Shown here: in pieces, positions 54,015-61,162 of the stretch | Layout: the number at the start of each line of letters is the position of its first letter | How positions within the stretch are numbered: the first letter of the stretch is position 1 | Source of the DNA: Vibrio barjaei | GTDB lineage: Bacteria; Pseudomonadota; Gammaproteobacteria; Enterobacterales; Vibrionaceae | Reading direction: 5' to 3' | DNA length: 64,000 bases | NCBI RefSeq assembly: GCF_001639065.2 | Contig: NZ_LQXO02000036.1 | Span: 1 to 64,000 of the forward strand | Program-made: the position numbers and the translations under genes | Notes under the pieces: generated by a model | Told to the model about the DNA's origin: nothing | What the model saw: only the letters and a program-made list of their open reading frames with translations | The model's database searches: none

Positions 54015-55136
54015 CTAGATCACTACTAACTCGGCATTGAGCGCACCTGCTTCATGCAAGGCTTGTAGAATGGACATCAAATCGGTTGGGGTTGCCCCTA
54101 AACTGTTGACAGCATTCACGATGGTGTTGAGCTCCGTGCCTTCGGGCCAAATCACCATTTGCGCTTGGTCCTCACTGATATCAATTTTCGATTGATCGAC
54201 CACAACCGTATCGCCGTCAGCGAAAGCATTCGGTTGACTCACTTGTTGAGACTCAGTAATCGATACCGTTAGATTGCCATGACTCACCGCGGCTTCCGTC
54301 ACCTTAACGTTTTGGCCGACGACAACTGTACCGGTACGCGAGTTAAAGACGATTCGAGCAGGTTTACGTCCCTCTACTACACTCATTTCTTCTAGCATCG
54401 ACATCATGGTCACACGCTGCTGAGTGTCTTTCGGCGCACGCATATCGACGCGCACTTTGTTAATCGCTATCGCCACATCTGGACCAAACGTACCATTGAT
54501 TTCACGAGCGATATTTTTTGCCGTGGTGAAGCTGGCTTTACGCAGGTTCAACGTGATTTGAGAGCGAGAGTTAAAGTCCGACGGGATCTCACGTTCCAAA
54601 GTGGCGCCATTAGGCACTCGTCCCGCAGTGGGAGTATTCACAGCAATTTTAGAACCGCTGCGTCCTTCCGCAGACACACCACCAACCACCACATTGCCCT
54701 GGGCGACTGCGTAGACTTCACCATCCACACCTCGCAATGGCGTTAAGAGTAACGTGCCTCCACGTAAACTTTTGGCATCACCAATTGACGAGACCACTAT
54801 ATCCAACATTTGGCCAGGGCCTGCCATCGGATCCACCGAAGCCGTGACACTCACCGAAGCGACGTTACGCAATTTTGGATTCGCATCATCACCGATTTGT
54901 ACCCCAAATTGGCGCAGCATATTGGTGATAGACTGAGCGGTAAACTTCACTTGGTTGCGGTCACCTTGGCCGTCGAGACCCACAACCAAACCATAACCAA
55001 CAAGCTGGTTAGTACGCACGCCCTGTACGTCCACCAGATCCATAATTGGGATTTCCACCTCGGCTCTGGCTGATGACATCATACCGAGAGAAAATGCCAG
55101 TAGAATTGAAGTAAAGAAATAGCGTTGTTGAGTCAT
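54015..55136 (-). CDS. flgIL: Lateral flagellar P-ring protein FlgI
   Basis: 373 residues from the ATG overlapping the flgHL stop (TAATG at 55136); five extra upstream codons are unlikely. Signal peptide (about 1-25, ending SARA) then the FlgI family sequence with VDVQGVRTNQLVGYGLVVGLDGQGD and RSGSKIAVNTPTAGRVPNGA. Forms the peptidoglycan bushing around the rod. Confidence 0.95.
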   Translation of the reverse strand: MTQQRYFFTSILLAFSLGMMSSARAEVEIPIMDLVDVQGVRTNQLVGYGLVVGLDGQGDRNQVKFTAQSITNMLRQFGVQIGDDANPKLRNVASVSVTASVDPMAGPGQMLDIVVSSIGDAKSLRGGTLLLTPLRGVDGEVYAVAQGNVVVGGVSAEGRSGSKIAVNTPTAGRVPNGATLEREIPSDFNSRSQITLNLRKASFTTAKNIAREINGTFGPDVAIAINKVRVDMRAPKDTQQRVTMMSMLEEMSVVEGRKPARIVFNSRTGTVVVGQNVKVTEAAVSHGNLTVSITESQQVSQPNAFADGDTVVVDQSKIDISEDQAQMVIWPEGTELNTIVNAVNSLGATPTDLMSILQALHEAGALNAELVVI

Positions 55137-55810
55137 TAGAACGGCATCCATGGGCTGGTGAAGAACTGAGTGAGCCAGCCAGCAGAGTTGCTGTCAGCTA
55201 AAGCACCACGTCCAGAGTAGGTGATACGCGCATCCCCTATCCGATGGGAAAACACTTGGTTGTAACGGTCCACGTCGTCGGCACGAATAATGCCGGTGAC
55301 GCGAATAAATTCATCGCCTTGGTTAAGACGAATCCATTTCTCACCACTAATTTTAAGTACGCCATTGGGCATCACTTCATGTACCGTGACCGTAATAGCA
55401 CCTTCTAACTTATTACCTTGGGAGCTAGCGGCACTGCCATCAAAAGCCCGACTGCCATTAAGGCCCACCGCCGTCTCGTCAAACGTGTTTCCACCAACGG
55501 TTGCCGCACCAAAATCCACTTTAGACGTCTTGCCGAATTTGGTATCCGCTTTCTTGCTCGATTGCGTTTCTTCCACCAGCAAAATCGTCAGAACATCACC
55601 CACTCGGTACGCTCGACGGTCTTGGAATAAGGTTAAGTTATATTGGTGGCGATAGAGGCTTCCTCCCGTTGCTTGTGGCAGCGCGTAATTGAGCTCAGGC
55701 GGCGCATACTTTTGTTCATCCGGCTCTGGCGGTACAAACTCTGGTCGAGCTGCACAGCCAGTAAGCACGAGTAGCCCAATTACCACTCCCCAGCGAGAAA
55801 GCCATTTCAT
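55136..55810 (-). CDS. flgHL: Lateral flagellar L-ring lipoprotein FlgH
   Basis: 224 residues from the ATG at 55810; the earlier TTG gives a non-secretory extension. The lipoprotein signal ends in the lipobox LTGC (about 15-18). FlgH signature LFQDRRAYRVGDVLTILLVEETQSS and the C-terminal RGALADSNSAGWLTQFFTSPW follow. Builds the outer-membrane bushing. Stop overlaps the flgIL start. Confidence 0.94.
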   Translation of the reverse strand: MKWLSRWGVVIGLLVLTGCAARPEFVPPEPDEQKYAPPELNYALPQATGGSLYRHQYNLTLFQDRRAYRVGDVLTILLVEETQSSKKADTKFGKTSKVDFGAATVGGNTFDETAVGLNGSRAFDGSAASSQGNKLEGAITVTVHEVMPNGVLKISGEKWIRLNQGDEFIRVTGIIRADDVDRYNQVFSHRIGDARITYSGRGALADSNSAGWLTQFFTSPWMPF

Positions 55811-55850
55811 ACCACTTATCCCTTTTCCGTTAATTCCCAACTTTACTGAC

Positions 55851-56636
55851 CTACACCGCTTGTGCGACGAACTTCAGCATGTCATCGGCAGCCGAGACTA
55901 CCTTGGCGTTCATTTCATAAGCACGTTGGGTGGTGATCATATCGACCATCTCTTCAACTACTTGCACGTTTGAGCCTTCTAATGCGCCTTGCTTGATACT
56001 GCCCGCCCCTTCTTCACCAGCAATCAGCTCTTCCGCTTGTCCACTGGCTTCGGTCTCTTTAAACAAGTTACCACCAATGGCCTCTAGGCCGGCGGGGTTA
56101 ACAAATTTCGCTAGGGTGATTTGTCCTAGATCCTGTGGTGCAGGACCGTCAGCCGTGGTCGCCGTCACCGTGCCATCCACACCAACAGAGAGTGTCAAAG
56201 CGTTATCGGGAATCTGAATTTGTGGCTCCAATGGCAAACCTTGGCTGTTTACCATCAGACCTTCTGAGTTGACATGGAACTGACCATTTCGGGTATACAT
56301 GATCTGGCCATCAGAGTTTTCAATTTGGAAAAAGCCTTGTCCCATCACAGCAAGGTCTAGATCTTGACCCGTATTTTGCGCACTGCCTTGAGTAAAGACT
56401 TTTTGAGTGCCCACAACTCGCACACCACTACCCAACTGAACCCCAGTTGGCAGTTGGTTCACTTGGTCGACTTGCGCGCCTGGCTGGCGCTGAATGCTAT
56501 AAAACAAGTCTTCAAACACCACTCGATCGCGTTTGAAACCTACGGTATTTACGTTGGCAAGGTTATTGGAAATCGCCGTCATTTTTGTATCTTGGGCGGC
56601 CATCCCTGTTTTACTGACCCATAATGCTGAATGCAT
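55851..56636 (-). CDS. flgGL: Lateral distal rod protein FlgG
   Basis: 261 residues, the canonical FlgG length. It has the rod/hook N-terminal motif SALWVSKTGMAAQDTKMTAISNNLANVNTVGFK, the FlgG-specific QPGAQVDQVNQLPTGVQLGSG insert and the C-terminal NVQVVEEMVDMITTQRAYEMN. AAGGAG lies 6 nt before ATG. Confidence 0.96.
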   Translation of the reverse strand: MHSALWVSKTGMAAQDTKMTAISNNLANVNTVGFKRDRVVFEDLFYSIQRQPGAQVDQVNQLPTGVQLGSGVRVVGTQKVFTQGSAQNTGQDLDLAVMGQGFFQIENSDGQIMYTRNGQFHVNSEGLMVNSQGLPLEPQIQIPDNALTLSVGVDGTVTATTADGPAPQDLGQITLAKFVNPAGLEAIGGNLFKETEASGQAEELIAGEEGAGSIKQGALEGSNVQVVEEMVDMITTQRAYEMNAKVVSAADDMLKFVAQAV

Positions 56637-56659
56637 GGTTTACTCCTTGGCGCGAGCGA

Positions 56660-57391
56660 TTAGCTCGCGCTCATTAATTTGTTGCCGGATTGCGCAAGGG
56701 TTTCCGCTGTTTTCATCATGCGGATTTGCATCTCAAAGTTTCTGGTAAGTGACATAACGCTAAGCAGCTCATCAATGGCTGACACGTTACTGCCTTCGAT
56801 ATGTTCAGGGGCGAGGTTTACCGTTGGATCAGCAGCAAAAGGTTGACCATCAAGGCTATGCAGCAAGCTATCGCTTTCCTTTTGCAGTTGATTCATATCC
56901 GGTTTGACCAACTTCAATGTGCCCACTTCCACTTCGGCACCACCACCTGGAGGAATCACCGAAACACGACCACGTTCACTGATCTCTACCTTTTGGAACT
57001 CAGGCAGCACCATCGGGCCATTATCACCAACCACGGCAAAACCATTGATGCTCATCGCACCCAGTTCATCGACTTTGATGTTACCGGCACGAGTGTATGC
57101 CTCATTGCCGGTAGGGGTTTGTACACTGATATAGCCTTCGCCCATGATGGCAATGTCTAGCGCTCGACCCGTTTTCACCACATCGCCAGCATCAAAGCGT
57201 GTCGCAGCCGAGTTGGTGACCACCATAGTGCGGCCATCAAAACCAGAACCTTGTAGGGGAATGCTTTTAACGCGTTCCATATCGGCGCGAAAACCTGCAG
57301 TGTCCGCGTTCGATAAGTTGTTGGAGCGAACGTGTTGCGCTTTGAGTACTCGGCTCGCCCCTGTGGTTGCTGTGAATAACAAGCTATCCAT
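56660..57391 (-). CDS. flgFL: Lateral proximal rod protein FlgF
   Basis: 243 residues. Rod family N-terminus (LLFTATTGASRVLKAQHVRSNNLSNADTAGFR) and C-terminus (EGSNVSAIDELLSVMSLTRNFEMQIRMMKTAE). Distinguished from FlgG by length, position and lack of the FlgG insert. Confidence 0.94.
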   Translation of the reverse strand: MDSLLFTATTGASRVLKAQHVRSNNLSNADTAGFRADMERVKSIPLQGSGFDGRTMVVTNSAATRFDAGDVVKTGRALDIAIMGEGYISVQTPTGNEAYTRAGNIKVDELGAMSINGFAVVGDNGPMVLPEFQKVEISERGRVSVIPPGGGAEVEVGTLKLVKPDMNQLQKESDSLLHSLDGQPFAADPTVNLAPEHIEGSNVSAIDELLSVMSLTRNFEMQIRMMKTAETLAQSGNKLMSAS

Positions 57392-57401
57392 GCTCTACAC
57401 C

Positions 57402-58598
57402 TTATACTGCGTTAAACAGAGCTTGAGTGAGCTTGTCAGAGGTTGAGATGGTTTTGGCGTTAGCTTGATAGTTGCGCTGTGCTGTCATCAAGTTCACCAA
57501 CTCTGAGGTCAGGTCAACGTTCGAGCCTTCTAATGCACCCGGTGTCAGGTCACCTAACACACCAGAGCCCGGAGTACCCATAACAGGTGCCCCTGAGCCA
57601 TAGCTTTGAGTCCATGCGGTACCATTGGTTTTTGCAAGCCCCTGAGGATTAGCAAAGTTGGCTAACACCACTTGTCCTTGCAACTGAGATTGACCATTAG
57701 TGTAGGTCGCAAACACCATACCGTTATCTTCAACGCGCACGCCTGCTAATTCACCTGAGGTGTAACCGTTGGGATTGTTGGTACTCACACCAAATGCCGC
57801 GCCAAACTGAGTGCTGCCTTCAAGGCTAATATCGATGCTCATGGCATTCGCACCTGCCGCAGGGAACGCAACGTTAAAACTGCCCGTTGGTGAGGCTAGT
57901 GTGCCATCCGGATTGAAGGTAACCGGAACCGTTTGTGCTGGCGTGCTGCCACCGTCAACCTGAACATTCACTTCCCAAGTATTGTCTGCAGTCTTAGTGA
58001 AGTACTGAGTCACCGTATGAGAGTTGCCTAAGGAGTCGTAAACTTTGGAAGTATAAGACGAGTTGAAAGAACTTGGGTCTGCTGGGTCAAATGGGTTCAC
58101 CGTTTGATCGACCACTTTTGAGCTGGCGTCAAAGTTAGCCACAAAGTCCAATTTATCAGTCGCTTGTGCTGCTAGTGATGAAGTACTGATCTTCAAATCA
58201 CCCACTGAACCCGTCAGTAGATTATTGTTGCTATCAACACCATAACCTTGCAGTTTCGCCCCCGTATTACCGACCACATAGTTGTCTTTATCGGTACCAA
58301 ATACGCCCGCACGGGTATACAGCGTTTGCCCCATGTGGTCTTTAGTGACGAAGAAGCCATTACCATTGATGGCCAAGTCCATTGCACGACCTGTTCCAGA
58401 AACCGAACCGTTCTTATCAAAGTTTTGCGAGATGGATGCGACTTCTACCCCTCCGGCTTGCATACCGTTATACACCGCAGAGAATTCTGTACGCGCTTCT
58501 TTAAAACCGTAAGTCGATGCGTTAGCAATATTGTGGCTAATGGTATTAAGCTGAGTGTTAGTAGCGTCCAAGCCACTTAATGCGATATCAAAGCTCAT
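57402..58598 (-). CDS. flgEL: Lateral flagellar hook protein FlgE
   Basis: 398 residues. Hook signatures: N-terminal SFDIALSGLDATNTQLNTISHNIANASTYGFKEARTEF, central SSYTSKVYDSLGNSHTVTQYF and C-terminal ALEGSNVDLTSELVNLMTAQRNYQANAKTIST. It forms the universal joint between rod and filament. AGAGGA is close to ATG. Confidence 0.96.
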   Translation of the reverse strand: MSFDIALSGLDATNTQLNTISHNIANASTYGFKEARTEFSAVYNGMQAGGVEVASISQNFDKNGSVSGTGRAMDLAINGNGFFVTKDHMGQTLYTRAGVFGTDKDNYVVGNTGAKLQGYGVDSNNNLLTGSVGDLKISTSSLAAQATDKLDFVANFDASSKVVDQTVNPFDPADPSSFNSSYTSKVYDSLGNSHTVTQYFTKTADNTWEVNVQVDGGSTPAQTVPVTFNPDGTLASPTGSFNVAFPAAGANAMSIDISLEGSTQFGAAFGVSTNNPNGYTSGELAGVRVEDNGMVFATYTNGQSQLQGQVVLANFANPQGLAKTNGTAWTQSYGSGAPVMGTPGSGVLGDLTPGALEGSNVDLTSELVNLMTAQRNYQANAKTISTSDKLTQALFNAV

Positions 58599-58656
58599 AA
58601 TGTCCTCTAATTCTGATAATGTGTCTCAGCACGTTGTTGTGCGATGAGCGTAGGCG

Positions 58657-59334
58657 CTAGGCACCAAACTGACTGATTTGATAGAAAGGCACGTTGCCAA
58701 CACCAGCGATATTCACCATGGCTGCGCCTCCGTTACTTGGAATTCGTACTTGCTTCACTTCACCGGCAAGCAATAAATTAGGATCCGCTTGACCCTCTTG
58801 AACCTCTACCGATAGCGAGTACTTACCGGGTTTAAGACCCAACTCTTCAGGGTTGATGGAAAAGTCCACGTCTCCCGCAGGATGCGCGCCAAGCGGCACT
58901 TTGGTTTTCTGACCGAACTCGTCTTCTACCACTAAGGTCACTTGATTGGATGAATGCGCCAGCTCAACGCGGCCGTTTTGTACCCCGTCCGATAGCTCCA
59001 CTTCATTACCACTGACATACACGGTTTGCCCCACCAGCCCTGCGGTTGAAAGCACTTGCATGTTATCCAACAGCACCATGCTGTTTTGCATCAGCATCGA
59101 CATGTTCTCGGTACTTTGTACCTGAGAGAACTGTGCCAATTGGCTGACATACTCAGTGCCGTCTAACGGGTTCAGTGGGTCTTGGTTTTGAATCTGCGCC
59201 ACCATCAAGGTGATAAACTCATTTTGCAGTGATGTTGCGCTGTTCATATCTTGTGGGTTGGCAGCGATACCAGCATTACTTTGACTCGGAGCCGGCGTGT
59301 CCGTATCCAGAGCGGTAAATTGCGCGATACTCAT
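58657..59334 (-). CDS. flgDL: Lateral hook cap/scaffold protein FlgD
   Basis: 225 residues. FlgD N-terminal segment FITLMVAQIQNQDPLNPLDGTEYVSQLAQFSQVQ is clear, followed by Ig-like and Tudor-like domains. It caps the growing hook. Its ATG overlaps the flgCL stop (TAATG). Confidence 0.95.
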   Translation of the reverse strand: MSIAQFTALDTDTPAPSQSNAGIAANPQDMNSATSLQNEFITLMVAQIQNQDPLNPLDGTEYVSQLAQFSQVQSTENMSMLMQNSMVLLDNMQVLSTAGLVGQTVYVSGNEVELSDGVQNGRVELAHSSNQVTLVVEDEFGQKTKVPLGAHPAGDVDFSINPEELGLKPGKYSLSVEVQEGQADPNLLLAGEVKQVRIPSNGGAAMVNIAGVGNVPFYQISQFGA

Positions 59335-59768
59335 TAGCGTCCTTCTCCTAGTCTCAACAAGCCTTGCTGCATGCTTTTCACATTAGCCAGCACTTCAACG
59401 TTGGTTTCAAAGCTGCGAGTTGCCGACATCATATCGGCCATTTCCGCCACCACATCGACACCTGGGTAGTACACATAACCTTCTTCATTTGCCAGCGGGT
59501 TGTTCGGTTCAAAACGCTGATCGGCTTTGGCATCACTTTGCACCACATCAACAATGCGCACTTCCGCATTCGGATACACATTTTGTCCTGCGGCAAGTTG
59601 AGTTTGGCTGTATACCGTGGCAAATACTGGCTTTAGCGCTTTGTAAGCATCATCGGGGTTAGCCGACACGGCATCAGCGTTTGCCAAGTTACTTGCCACC
59701 GTGTTCAATCGCACAGTTTGCGCTGTCATCGCAGAGCCTGCGATGGAATAGATATCAGTGAATGACAT
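59334..59768 (-). CDS. flgCL: Lateral proximal rod protein FlgC
   Basis: 144 residues. Rod motif FTDIYSIAGSAMTAQTVRLNTVASNLANADAVS and C-terminal YPGVDVVAEMADMMSATRSFETNVEVLANVKSM. Two bp after flgBL. Confidence 0.95.
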   Translation of the reverse strand: MSFTDIYSIAGSAMTAQTVRLNTVASNLANADAVSANPDDAYKALKPVFATVYSQTQLAAGQNVYPNAEVRIVDVVQSDAKADQRFEPNNPLANEEGYVYYPGVDVVAEMADMMSATRSFETNVEVLANVKSMQQGLLRLGEGR

Positions 59769-59770
59769 GA

Positions 59771-60133
59771 TTAGCGTCCCTCTATCGCTTTAGCCAAACC
59801 ACTGAATTTCATATTCATAAAGGTCAGACTGGTTTGGAAATCCATGTTGTTTTGGGTGAACTTGGCTTGCTCTACACCGAGCTCAACGGTATTGCCGTCT
59901 TTACTGTTTTGGTAAGGCACTGAGTATTGCGTCGCAATGTCCAATTTTGGTGTTGGCGTATGCACACCATTCGGATTGGCTTGCTTCATCACGGTGGTAA
60001 AACTCAAGTCTTTGGCTAGGTATCCAGGGGTATCGACATTTGCTAAGTTACTAGCAAGCACCTTGGTACGCTGAACCCGAAAGTTGAGTGCCTGTGGGTG
60101 AACTCCCAATGCACTATCAAAACTGATTGCCAT
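59771..60133 (-). CDS. flgBL: Lateral proximal rod protein FlgB
   Basis: 120 residues. FlgB pattern FRVQRTKVLASNLANVDTPGYLAKDLSF and C-terminal GNTVELGVEQAKFTQNNMDFQTSLTFMNMKF. First gene of flgBCDEFGHIJKL; AAGGA lies 8 nt before ATG and a sigma-54-like promoter about 40 bp upstream. Confidence 0.95.
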   Translation of the reverse strand: MAISFDSALGVHPQALNFRVQRTKVLASNLANVDTPGYLAKDLSFTTVMKQANPNGVHTPTPKLDIATQYSVPYQNSKDGNTVELGVEQAKFTQNNMDFQTSLTFMNMKFSGLAKAIEGR

Positions 60134-60172
60134 GTCTCTTGTCCTTAAATGGGCGAAGTACCAAGGGAAATT

Positions 60173-60188
60173 ACAAGATATGTGCCAA
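60173..60188 (-). promoter_or_regulatory. Sigma-54-like promoter of the flgBL operon
   Basis: Minus strand TTGGCAC (60182-60188) - ATATC - TTGT (60173-60176). The -24 box is perfect and spacing exact; only the -12 deviates (GT for GC). LafK is the likely activator. The predicted +1 lies about 25-30 bp before the flgBL ATG. Confidence 0.75.
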
Positions 60189-60266
60189 TTTTTTTATAAA
60201 ACAAAAACAATGACTTACATATTTATCAGGAAATGGAACTTCCGTTTTACGGAAGCAAGACGTGAG

Positions 60267-60989
60267 ATGAGGAAGTGGCTAGGAAGTGCTTTTTTTCTGC
60301 TGCTAACTTTACCTTCACAAGCCGAAACTCCGCAAAAAATGACGCCACAAGATGTGGAAATGGCAGTACAACAGTCAGTCTTGGCGGAGATCGAGCGCAC
60401 CGCACAGAGACAAAACTGGCAACACTACGAGACCAATCTGGTGATGTTCGTTCCAGAGTCAGCAAAACATTTAGCGAAATGCCAAGCACCACTGATTATC
60501 ACCAGCCGAGATAGTCAAGCACTGCCTGTAGGCAACTTAAGACGCAGTGTGCAATGCCAAGATGGTCACAACGATTGGCGCATCAACACCAGCGCCAAAG
60601 TGACCTTATCGCTGCCTGTCGCCGTCGCCAGTCAAACATTAAATCGAGATACTCAGATCACCGCTGCATCGGTACAACTGGAAACTCGCACTCTCAGTCG
60701 CGCCGTTCACTTCGTTGCCGATTTATCACAAATCATTGGCAACCAAGTCTCTCGCCGCATGCGAACAGGGCAAATTATTGATGCCAGCTTCGTGGTCAAG
60801 CCCCCGCTCGTCGAAAAGGGCAATGAAGTCGTCATCATTGCAGCAAAAGGAAAATTCAATGCCAGCACGAAGGGCATTGCGTTGGAAACTGGTGGAGCAG
60901 GTGAGCAAATCGAGGTGCAAAATAGCCAATCGAAGAAGGTGATTCGAGCTATTGTCTCTGGACTCAATCAGGTGCATACGCAATTTTAA
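60267..60989 (+). CDS. flgAL: Lateral P-ring assembly chaperone FlgA
   Basis: 240 residues from the Met that opens a signal peptide (MRKWLGSAFFLLLTLPSQA); the longer frame would run through the flgBL promoter. SAF-type domain with the FlgA pattern LPVAVASQTLNRDTQITAASV, GNQVSRRMRTGQIIDASFVVKPP and VIIAAKGKFNASTKGIALETGGAGEQIEVQN in order. It assists FlgI ring assembly in the periplasm. Divergent from flgBL. In related lateral loci flgA is grouped with flgM and flgN; here neither follows. The ribosome-binding site is weak. Confidence 0.92.
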   Translation: MRKWLGSAFFLLLTLPSQAETPQKMTPQDVEMAVQQSVLAEIERTAQRQNWQHYETNLVMFVPESAKHLAKCQAPLIITSRDSQALPVGNLRRSVQCQDGHNDWRINTSAKVTLSLPVAVASQTLNRDTQITAASVQLETRTLSRAVHFVADLSQIIGNQVSRRMRTGQIIDASFVVKPPLVEKGNEVVIIAAKGKFNASTKGIALETGGAGEQIEVQNSQSKKVIRAIVSGLNQVHTQF

Positions 60990-61162
60990 TCTTATCCAGA
61001 CCCAATGCTCACAACTCAATCCATAAGTCCTATCAATACATACCGTCATTCATGTTGTAAATTGCGATATTCGTTCAAAAATCCAACCACCACCTTCTAT
61101 TTACGCGAGCTATCGTAAAAAGAAAAACAACAGAATTATCCATAAAACAAAAAGTGGTGGTT

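Noticed and set aside
60132..60266. 45-codon N-terminal extension of FlgAL
   Set aside because: It would cover the flgBL promoter and place the signal peptide internally.
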